DNA from: Meandrina meandrites
Taxonomy: Eukaryota; Cnidaria; Anthozoa; Scleractinia; Meandrinidae
Length of the DNA stretch: 64,000 nt
Assembly (NCBI GenBank): GCA_963693305.1
Contig: OY855905.1
Location: 19,129,937 to 19,193,936, forward strand
Reading direction: 5' to 3'
Both the position numbers and the translations under genes were made by a program. The notes under the pieces are model-generated. The model had not been told where the DNA came from and did no database searches. It saw nothing but the letters and a program-made list of their open reading frames with translations. Positions 55,901-64,000 of the stretch are shown here, piece after piece (position 1 is the stretch's first letter; each line of letters begins with the position of its first letter).

Positions 55901-58070
55901 AGTATAAGAAACAAGAGGAGAATGCCCCATTCTCAATAACCCCCTTACTACCTCTAGCTTAAGTCTAGTAAGTTTTTATAGCGGGCCTCCTACCTGAATT
56001 TCTTCTGGATGACATTCAATGCCCCTGAAAAAGGGAAAGAAAAGAGCATGTCTTCATCTTGCTTCCACAATAGTAAGTGTTTTTCTGGACTGTATAATCT
56101 TAAAGTTTACTTCTCTCACCCTACTGGGCTATGACGCCCACTGGGCCCGCTGTCCTCCATTACCAAGTGTCCTCTTTCGGAGTAACATGGTCTTGAGGCA
56201 TTCTAATGAGAAAAGTTAACAGGAAGAATTGTCAATTGCTCCTTTATTGTTATTGACTTATGTTTATATAATAGGTTTATATTAGAGGTACCTACCTGAT
56301 TGTCTTCAAGCTGACATTGAATACCCCTGAAAAAGGGCAAGAAAAGAGATTGTTACTTCCCTCCTACATAGTTTCCAGTTTAATATTAATTAAATCAGTT
56401 AAGTCTCTCACCCTTCTGGGCTGTGAAATGGACTGGTGCCAGTGTCTTGTTGTACTGTCTGTCCTCTTTCAGAATAACATGGTGTTGAGTCATGCTAAAG
56501 ACAAAACTTTCATGTGATCAATTGGTAATGTTCTCTTTCTTTTATTCTATTGAATGTTTGTTCTAATTTAAGGTCTCTCTCTCTCTCCCTCTGAGTAATT
56601 TCCCCTGCAAATGTTCTTGTCAAACTCAGTTACACTTGTATCCAGTCATTAATGCTATTTATCCATTAACCTCATAGACGTTGGTGCTATAAATACATGT
56701 ACGATGCACCGATTTGAAGACTTGCAATTTTGCTGCTAATCGAGTTTTGTCTAGGATTATAGATGCTTATGACAGCAAAGTCACGCCCTGTTATTAGTTG
56801 TAACTTTGAATTTTGTCCTAGGAGTTACTGGAAAGTTGAAAACTACGTTCCATAAGCATAAAGTGCCCTTGAGGGGAAGCACCGGATCGAGAGACACTAC
56901 TCTTGTAAAAAAGCTTTGGTTATGATTTCAATGAGTATATTATTTTTACTTGCTCACCTCAGTGGAATTTCTGCTGGGGTCACTTGTTACTGCATCTTCA
57001 GTCTGTTGAGGTGCTCTGGAAAGCATTTGAAAACGTCTTAATGCCTAACTTTATGTTAAAAGAGTTCATAAAATCTTGAAAAGTTCTTGAATTTTGGTGG
57101 GTGCCCTTAAAAATCCGTGAATGCCATTTTTCCTTGAAACTTCCTTTAATTTCTGTGTTAGCCACTGAGAAGACCTTGAATTTTCTTCAACTTTGAATGT
57201 ATTGGAGTCGAAAGCAAATTGCTTTGCATAGACTTTGGTATTCTTTTCCTGTGTAAAGCAATTTCAAACACTGTAAAATCCGGGTGTAAAAGCAGCCAAT
57301 AAAGAAAAAAGACAAGTGAACTGAAAAATGTAGAGAAGGAGATGGAAAAAACACTTGAAGCCTTAGAAACCTGTTAGCTTAGACTGGGAACGTGCATTGA
57401 TATACCATCTGTGAAATTACATTCCTGGTAGGTGGTCCTTGAAAATTCAATTTGGTCCTTGAAAGTCCTTGAAAAATGGTTGCTATTTTTTTGTGCGAAC
57501 CCTGGTCTTAAGCTGCCTGTTTTGTTGCTAAAAAAATGAAAATGTTCAAACCCTCTGTGAAACATTGTTTCCTGGTTACTTCCTTGCCCTAACTGGCCAA
57601 CATATGCATCACTACATAACTGAAGTAATTTGTTTTATTCTTACTGTTCTTTGTTTTCCTCCCCCTCTGAAGAGTCTTGGCTGTCCTACAAATATATTCA
57701 CAATACAAAATTATGATCACTTACTAAACTTTTGTTTTTATTACTCTTTTATTACGAATCACGTTCAACTCGCATAATTGTCACATAATGGCCGGCAAAA
57801 CAACCGAAAGCAAACAAATTTTTATCATGCACTTGGGTACAATAGTAATCTAATACAAAAGTAACTATCTGGTTTAAAGTCTTTATACAACAGAAATCAG
57901 TGCTTTAAAAAGATAATTATTGATTCTTAAACAGCTGAAATGGGCAGTAAGTAAGTAAGTAAGTAAACAGCTGAAATATTATCAGCTTGGAATACTTGCT
58001 GGCTTTTATCTGAAAAGAAAATTTTTGATTTAAATGTCTTACCCTGGGATGTTTTGATGCCATTTGTCTG

Positions 58071-58106
<36 letters not shown>

Positions 58107-60058
58107 TTTTTAGGGGACGAAAAACTTGTAAAAAACGAAAAACTAGTATATTTGTTGTAATGTAGGTTGAGTGATATTTTTAAACTAAATAAACTGACTT
58201 AGAAAGTAATTTCTTGTTCTATTATCTAAGAAACCTTAATGGTGGCTCGTGATCACCATGCATAATTGTTTGGTCAGAAGGAAAACTTTGTATCCTTAAT
58301 TTGCTGCCGAACCCTTCGCCTAAGCCTGTGAAGGCGACAAACTTCGCTATAACAGACGACAATTCATCCGTGTTCGCAGGATGTAAATAAAATAAATTTC
58401 CGCCCCACGTAAAAAGAATTCTATTTAAATTAAAAATATAGTCGTCTAGTCGTAACAGTTATTGTCGCACAAAACATTTATTTTCTCGACTTCGGCCCCA
58501 CGTGTTAAGTTGAATATCATTGTTTTAGGTAAACACTCTTTTTAAAATAATCTTGCATGCTGTGGAAAACAGTTTAAATCCCAGGACATTATGCATGGTT
58601 GAGCAATGTAAAAGGCAGCAACTGTAGCCAGTAAATGTTGGAATAATGAATTGCGGATAAATGATGAATGGATTTGGAAATAAAGTGCTTGAAAAGAATT
58701 ATCAATTCTTCAAAAGCACAGGTGCTTTTTAGTACTTTATTTACAGTCATTTTTATTCTCAGTGCTGCACAGCAAACAAAACATCTTTTTGGTAGGACAA
58801 TTTTGTCCCAGCGGAAGAGTAATTATCTGAAATATAGTTCCGTGAATAGCGCTAATCAAGTTATCACAATAATATGAATGTTGGGTGGGCGTCGAACGTT
58901 TGGGATATTCTATAATGTACGTTTACTTTCTATGCAGGGTCACCAAATATTTAGAAATACTAGATTACAGCGCTGCGTGTTTGGACAGCGCCTCCAATAA
59001 TCTAGAAAATCATCAGAGAAATAGCCGCACCATGTGGTAGCATCACAAACTCAAATACGTGGAAAGTTAGTAAATTGCTTGCTTTAGACACTTTCAATCA
59101 GTTTCAATGTCAACTTAAAGCATGTCAATGTGTTGTGCAATTGGTTCAAGGCTGTCATTCGGCAGGTCGGTGCTGATAATCAAATATAACGATGAAATCT
59201 TTTTTCTGTGCATGCAGGCAATCGCAGAAACGAGTTCGTCACGGTTTCAATCACGGTCGCCTCTGCCAGATGACGAGTTACCTTTTGTGTTTATACTTCT
59301 CGCTGGTTAAGCCGACGGATAATTCACCCGCAAGACGTCGTGCCGGCTTTGGCAAGCAATATTTTAATGCAAGAGCTTAAGGAAGGTTCCTTCGTCGGTT
59401 AGTCTTGTTGTTCGGATTTCACATAGGGAAGAAACAAGCAGTAAATCTTTTTGGAGACTTTTAAGTCCGTTAGTTATATTTTGGAGACTGCTCGCGTGCT
59501 GTTGCAAATTTTCGAATGTTTCGACTTGTCGTTCGACGCGCTCAAGTAAAGTTATTCCCTCCCGAGTTGGACACTCAAAGTTGTAAGAGAGTTCTAAATT
59601 GTGTTGTTAGCCGTTAGAAAAATCAAATTAACACTGAACACTGTGGTGAAACATTGCTGAGGCTGACATGAAGAAAGTACAGTAAGCTAATGTCGACTGC
59701 ATATCATTGCCGGTTTGTGAATTTCTTCTTATCAGGATTGAGCTAACTTTATGGAGCACAATCTAATGATTTTTCTGACATTTTCGCTATTTTAGGACAA
59801 GGGAAAGACAATGGCCGATTCTGAAAACCAGTGTAGCTTGATAGGAATGTCTATTCTTACCTGAATACTGGAAGGGTCCTCAAACAGGTCTTTGCGATGA
59901 TATCTTTTGCTCGTTCGGTAGCCCCGAAAACTCTTTCCAGCTTTCCGATGACTGTGGGCTTGTGGGATGGGTTCGCCACATGGTAGGACTGTGAACGAGT
60001 GTTTCGTGACTGCGTGACATTTCTTAGTTCACCTCCAATAGGTTCGGTGATGGAGTTT
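49912..60058 (-). CDS. Candidate micro-exon gene, product unknown
   Basis: Exons on the minus strand (phase in parentheses): 60058-59861 (2-2), 57017-56960 (2-0), 56458-56412 (0-2), 56326-56296 (2-0), 56154-56120 (0-2), 56024-55994 (2-0), 53052-53033 (0-2), 51219-51189 (2-0), 49940-49912 (0-2). Every junction is GT-AG and the frame stays open. An extra 25-nt exon (58067-58043, 2-0) could replace 57017-56960. Three exons are exactly 31 nt. The product is rich in Ser, Pro, Gly and Gln, with short pieces such as DSGPSGRHSPVG and QPDSPTGPTG. Start and stop are not found. Phase compatibility is seen; that this is one gene is inferred, and acceptors at 56154 and 53052 are weak. Confidence 0.35.
50513..50903. 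mobile_element. Complete MITE of the GGTTAGCC family, about 390 bp
   Basis: Terminal repeats of about 50 bp: GCGAGCCAGCGAGCCATGCG on the left; on the right, inverted, the same sequence with a short internal duplication. The interior is built from TTCGGTTAGCCTA repeats. The truncated copy at 3766-4112 is in the opposite orientation. Confidence 0.75.
52636..53011. mobile_element. Palindromic MITE, about 376 bp
   Basis: The arms of about 95 bp run from CAGTAAATTGTGAATT through CCTTGAAAGACCAC and AACAAGAGCGA-TTTTATCGCG, with the inverse on the right. Mismatches are scattered. It ends about 20 nt before a candidate micro-exon. Confidence 0.7.
53540..53678. mobile_element. Small MITE, about 140 bp
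   Basis: AACAAGGATCGAAATCCACC with AATCACA on the left and the inverse, with two differences, on the right. The overlapping 163-codon and 94-codon frames on both strands are by-products of the symmetry. Confidence 0.6.
53820..55656. other. Gene-poor stretch
   Basis: A 78-codon minus-strand frame (53890-54126) ends near a possible donor and reads plausibly (SAIINENTSLTKSTQ, TLKVYLKYTFETVKL), but it has no partner exon. The 120-codon minus frame at 55148-55510 has no motif. Neither is called. Confidence 0.2.
55657..55962 (+). CDS. 101-codon ORF with one membrane segment, doubtful
   Basis: A complete frame with a polar helix (NLINSEDAERFQQF), one hydrophobic segment (GIVLILSYIIHSVALYGYSV) and a basic tail. 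No family is recognised and no splice or promoter signal is evident. It lies inside an intron of the minus-strand candidate gene. Confidence 0.2.
   Translation: MLAINFAEFFVNQRLCGNYKSLTRQLLWYIMDFLNLINSEDAERFQQFQGIVLILSYIIHSVALYGYSVVRVFCNLVCGDRKYKKQEENAPFSITPLLPLA
55970..56540. repeat. Tandem duplication carrying a pair of micro-exons
   Basis: Units at about 55970-56215 and 56270-56520 align over their length. Each holds one 31-nt exon (GIECHPEEIQ or GIQCQLEDNQ) and one upstream exon ending HSPVG or HSPEG. Donor and acceptor sites are conserved in both, while the intron sequence has diverged more. Confidence 0.55.
58071..58105. repeat. (A)n(TA)n simple repeat
   Basis: About eighteen A followed by nine TA units. 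Confidence 0.85.
58106..59860. other. Gene-free stretch (presumed intron)
   Basis: No supported exon; short plus-strand frames at 58668 and 59122 lack support. Confidence 0.3.
59861..60058 (-). CDS. Largest exon of the micro-exon candidate gene
   Basis: 198 nt, phase 2 to 2, acceptor ctaatgcattgaAG, donor TTCAG|gtaaga. It encodes 65 full codons of balanced composition: an N-terminal Ser/Asn/Arg-rich part (NVTQSRNTRSQSYHV) and a helix-like C-terminal part (KLERVFGATERAKDIIAKT). No Met occurs, so an upstream exon is needed. No family is recognised. Confidence 0.4.
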
Positions 60059-60411
60059 CTTCAATGCATTAGCAGTCAGAAGTAAGGGCGCTGAGTAATC
60101 TAACCACCATGTTGCTATATCAGCTGTATTGCCGAGTGTAGTTCCTCTTTTCTTGGGTTTGTTGTTAAACGACTTGAACTAGTTTCGATTTATGATCCAA
60201 ATCAGCCAGTGTCGTTCAGTTTAGTACATGTTCCGTATTGTCGAAAAAGATTCAATGTTGAACACAGTCGGTTGCTTCTAAATGCTTGAAACGACATTCT
60301 GAAAGATAAAATTTGTTTGGTTAGTTTAAGAGGTACTGAAGTCTAATAACGGAAAAATCATTATGGGTAATATCACTTTGTACTGTGATGAGCTAAATCT
60401 GCTACAGTGGA

Positions 60412-60530
60412 ACCCCGATACTGACAAATCCCTTACATAAAGAAGTCCTCGGTATAGCGAACGATATTTTTTACCACGGCCAAAGCCAAACCCTCGTAAG
60501 ACGAACCCTCGTTATAAAGAACCGATTTTC
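60412..60530. mobile_element. Pogo/Tigger-like terminal fragment
   Basis: CAGTGGAACCCCGATACTGA followed by CCCTCGTAAGACGAACCCTC and GTTATAAAGAACCGA, related to 43743-43815. Confidence 0.45.
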
Positions 60531-60808
60531 TCAGTCGCTGAACACTTTGTTATATCTATCTTTCACTATACCTTTCTTTCTTTTGACTCTTTTGTCGTAC
60601 TGAACTTAGAAAGTTGGCACCGAATCCTGCTCAGTTGTTTTAAGTTAACTGTAAGAAGGCATCTTTACCGAAGTCCTCTGCTTTGTGTAAAATTCATCTA
60701 CAGATGGCACAAACACATGTTTTGTCACTTAACGAGAAACATTTTCTCTCCCGATAATACGTTTCGAAGAAAACTTTGTGTTGACGTTAAATACTTGATA
60801 CTGTACCT

Positions 60809-60917
60809 TCATCCGCTTTGAATCAAGAAAGGAAACGTTTCGTGGTCAAAAACTTCAGATCGCACAAACACTCCAGACAACACTGCCTCGTTGGTGAAAC
60901 TAATCGCCGCATGGAAC
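60809..60917 (-). CDS. Candidate last exon of another gene, product unknown
   Basis: A strong acceptor (aatattttgcAG) precedes 109 nt in phase 2: 35 codons and a TGA. The residues are well balanced (FHAAISFTNEAVLSGVFVR, then SEVFDHETFPFLIQSG). It ends about 750 nt before the next candidate exon on the same strand, so it would be the 3' end of a separate upstream gene. No family is recognised. Confidence 0.4.
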
Positions 60918-61581
60918 CTGCAAAATATTCGTAACTCAAAACTCCTAAAGGGAAGTAGAGCCAATACCAGTTCATTTCAAGCTGTGGCATAACCTAGTGG
61001 AGCGATTATTTACAACAAGTGCTTTCATCTGATTGGTCGAACAAACTGTAGCCCGTCGTGTGTTTGTCAACGTCAGTTGTGAATTATCATATTATTTCCT
61101 AGAAAGATTAATTCTAAGAAAAGTGAATTTATTATAATTTCGTTTTCCCTTGTGTTATCTTTTTTCAATTTCATATGGAAAGCGATCTGTAGATGGACTC
61201 ATTTTAATTTACAATAACTAGCTAAGCATGTAAAGTCTGTAAAACTGAAGCTCTTGGTAAGAAAGGGTCATTCGTATTTCAACACAAACTGGCTAAGGTT
61301 CTGTACCGTGTTTAACATAACAATTTCGTGGAAAAGCAAAATTCGCTTGAGCTACAACGCTTTATCGTGCCCGTTCCTTGCAATTTTACCAAATGAGACA
61401 CCTGGGAACGAGTCAGGCCTACAAGTCTGACATCGGAAGAAAAACGAAACTCATCAACGACAAGAATGCATAGCGAGTTAAATCAGTTTGTAACAAGAGA
61501 AGAATGAGCAAAGTGAAAACCCGTGAACTACCAAAGAAAATAAGGTTCTTTTTGAACGGCCTCCTTAAACAGCGCTGATAC

Positions 61582-61653
61582 CTGCGTTGCTTCGTCCCAA
61601 TCCTTGTTCTTGATTTTTAGAAGGATTTCCACTTTCACCCGCCACACAAATAC
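61582..61653 (-). CDS. Candidate internal exon, product unknown
   Basis: 72 nt, phase 0 to 0, acceptor caggtacacAG, donor CAG|gtatca. It encodes 24 residues including VFVWRVKVEILLKIKNKDW, a basic amphipathic stretch. It may belong with the exon at 60809-60917, but a linking exon (phase 0 to 2) is not found. Confidence 0.3.
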
Positions 61654-62640
61654 CTGTGTACCTGTATGTTAATCAATATAGTTCCTACCTTTCCCTTACG
61701 AAATATATATTTTTAATTCTAATATGTAGCCTCGATTTCACGTTAACGGAAGTCTTTCTTCTAAATAATTCTGTCTAAAATAGTAATACCGGAAATAAGT
61801 CAAAGTCATCATTTTATCCGTTTTAAGTGGTTCAAACCGTAGATAGATCCTCTTTGGAAAATGTAATAAACGTTTGGTGCAAAAAGCCGGCGTTAATATG
61901 TTCTTCGTGGGTGAGTTTTGAAAAGATTTTTTTTTTCGGTACTACAAGCGTTTTCACGGACTGTTTACTCTATTCTTTTTTTGCGTTTGCCAAGTTGTTC
62001 AATTGGTAAAAAGACATAGTGCAATATGCTCCAACAATTCACAGCAGTTCTTGTTGGGCGACAAGCGGCAAAGGATCTCATGTCGCACGGCACGCATTCG
62101 GACGTCACGCATCGTCATTTGAGACAAACGAGAAGTAAAAGAGACTGTCTTTTTTAGTATGTTTTAAAGTGCTACTATGATCAAATATCCACTCCTTGCA
62201 ATTTTAGGCGTATCAAAAAGAATTCCGCGAAAGATTTAATCTGCCGTTTTCCGTTTTCAAATGTCTGTATTAGGGCCAATTCGCATTAGCGGACAAATTT
62301 TGTAACAATTTGTAGATTTCATCATTAATGGCTCTCTTGTTACAGAAAACAAGTGCAAATACGTTTTTTGAGACCAAGAACTTGTCAAACAATTCAGGAA
62401 AACAAAGAAGCAGTTGTCTTATGATTGGTCCGCGTTGCACGCGCGATACATTTTGTCAAACAATTGCAAAAACAAGTGCGAACGACTTGTTGGACATGGG
62501 CAAATTTTGTCAAAACGGACAAATCTTCAAAGGGGCCGATGTCCTGCCTCAAGGCAGGACAAGTCATGACAAGTCGCATTCCAACGCCCCTCGTAATGCC
62601 CTTAGTTACGGAGATATCTAAGCTTTAAAAATGTATAAAA
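61654..62640. other. Gene-free stretch
   Basis: Short frames on both strands at 62328-62628 mirror each other. Nothing is supported. Confidence 0.25.
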
Positions 62641-62793
62641 TATGCAAATTAGAGGACTGAATGACGTCATTTACTCAGCTCAATTTTAAGTTATGTGCAA
62701 AAATAGAGTTGTCTTGGGCAATTTGCTGTTGACCAATGACACTTGGCAGGCTAATAGTTTAAGAAGTGACGCACTTACAGTTACAATAAAATT

Positions 62794-62807
62794 GTTACCA
62801 TGGCAAC
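62794..62807. promoter_or_regulatory. RFX-type palindrome (X-box)
   Basis: GTTACCATGGCAAC fits the RFX consensus GTNRCC-N(0-3)-RGYAAC. Its reverse complement stands 195 bp away (62989-63002) and another copy is at 29174-29187. The pair may instead belong to a repeat. Confidence 0.4.
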
Positions 62808-62988
62808 TCACTCTTTTCCAGTCCCCACCAGTATATTGCAGCCCCGAAAAGTGAAACCAGGCAAAGACATCTACCAAATCCATTTATATGTTTGCCAGAT
62901 CATCCTTATGAGGTTTCACTGGCAAATATCAAAATGGCCAAAATTGGCCAGAAAAGCTTTAAGCATCAGGGCGTCTGGAACCCAGTAT

Positions 62989-63002
62989 GTTGCCATGGTA
63001 AC
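62989..63002. promoter_or_regulatory. Second RFX-type palindrome
   Basis: GTTGCCATGGTAAC, the exact reverse complement of the site at 62794-62807. Both are followed outward by AAAATTGTTA-like sequence, so the inverted similarity extends beyond the motif. Confidence 0.4.
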
Positions 63003-64000
63003 AAAATTGTTAAGTTCGTATATTACTACAAAGAATCAAACATATCTGATACAAATTGGCTTAGATATCTCTTATTTCATATTTGATCAAAATTTGCTTG
63101 AGTTTATGACGTTATCATTTTGCTTATTTGCATATTTTACAAACTTGAATATCTCTGGAAAAAAAAGAGATTTTGAAAAAAGTAAACAGCATTTTTCTTC
63201 TCATACAAACTACTTGTTCTTCTTTAAAAACGGCTTAGAAAGGAAAAATGTGAATTTCATCACAGTAGCACTTTAAGGGAGTATTTTCCATCTTGCCAAT
63301 ATTCGTTTTTCATTGGAGGATATTATGAGTGATGTACACGAATATCATCAACTCACCCGAGTCGGAGAGGAATGAACTAAGCATCGGTAACTTGACTGGG
63401 AGTATTTAGTTTGAATAGTAATACAACGATGAAGACCACACCAACAACAAACCTTTATTTGTACTCATTAAAAATTTACAAGATAGGATACATATACAAT
63501 AATCAATCCATTCATGAGTGTTCATTCGCATTTAGAAATCATCCTTCTGTTGGAATTTTCGTGTAAGTTTGGGCAGTGTTGTTTTCACTTTGCCGCCCCT
63601 GCAAGGCGAGTCGTAATAAGAGATAATGTCTCAACTCACAACTTGTGATACACGGAGATCGAGGTAAGGATTTGTACGTAACACCGAATATGTGAACGTT
63701 GTTGTTGTCACGTTATCAGTAATCACACTTTTATTAACTCAAATACCACGAGAAAGGCTGTAACTGTCGGGTCTTTGCGTGTTTGTAAAAGAAACTACAA
63801 CAAGCAAGTTCCACGGATAGGGAATGTCATAAATCGGTGTTCTGTTTATTATGAGAAATTTACCGCAGAAAAGCTCTTTTCACATTCCCTTGACTTCCTT
63901 TATGCAGTGCATCGTAATCGCATAGTCGGTTGAACCTTCTTGTTATCATGAATCAGGCAAGTGTGTTCCTGTGGGGTGGAATACTGCCAAGGGATTGACG
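63003..64000. other. Gene-free stretch at the right edge
   Basis: A minus-strand AATAAA lies at 63454-63459 and could end a gene lying to the right. The 158-codon frame at 62800-63276 is AT-rich and unsupported. Confidence 0.25.

Noticed and set aside
62800..63276. 158-codon plus-strand ORF
   Set aside because: AT-rich, no domain, and its start lies in the RFX-type palindrome. The composition looks like chance.
1..64000. CRISPR array, bacterial operon or prophage
   Set aside because: No spaced direct repeats of the CRISPR kind, no ribosome binding sites and no long contiguous genes. The sequence is animal nuclear DNA.

Overview
The window reads as nuclear DNA of an animal, most probably a stony coral or another anthozoan cnidarian. 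The grounds are AT-rich intergenic DNA, short coding exons with GT-AG introns, a secreted collagen/EAR-repeat gene, a 2A-bearing LINE leader, tRNA-derived and 5S-derived elements, and an extreme density of small inverted-repeat elements. No operons or bacterial signals are visible. The species is an inference.

Layout. 1-2.5 kb (minus strand): exons of a partial collagen-like gene and a candidate exon running off the left edge, mixed with a LINE relic, a SINE and a tandem array built from a collagen exon. 2.5-21.5 kb: almost entirely mobile and repeated DNA. It holds a Harbinger-like Myb/SANT relic, a tandem duplication split by a 1.9 kb inverted-repeat element that itself carries a small hAT-type insertion, a LINE leader with a 2A motif, a TPR pseudogene, a Mutator-like element of 1.8 kb carrying a 5S rRNA fragment and a host-like promoter/first exon, and a 1.1 kb palindrome. 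21.5-26.2 kb (minus): the best gene of the window, eight exons giving a 472-residue secreted protein with a signal peptide, 23 Gly-X-Y triplets and seven EAR (EPTP) repeats. 26.2-36 kb: repeats and no recognisable gene. 36.5-47.6 kb (plus): scattered, partly phase-compatible candidate exons of an unidentified gene. 49.9-60.1 kb (minus): a candidate gene made largely of 20-60 nt micro-exons whose phases alternate, with two tandem-duplicated exon pairs. 60.8-61.7 kb (minus): further candidate exons, including one with a stop codon. 61.7-64 kb: non-coding, with RFX-type palindromes.

How the parts relate. The two collagen loci (0-2.5 kb and 23-26 kb) share the same LINE relic and the same exon-derived array in the same order. 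They are therefore two copies of one duplicated block. The right copy still opens a complete secreted EAR protein; the left copy has diverged and has a collagen exon the right one lacks. The plus-strand candidate gene and the micro-exon gene would converge near 48-49 kb. Exon coordinates come from reading frames, splice-site matches and phase compatibility; no transcript evidence was available.
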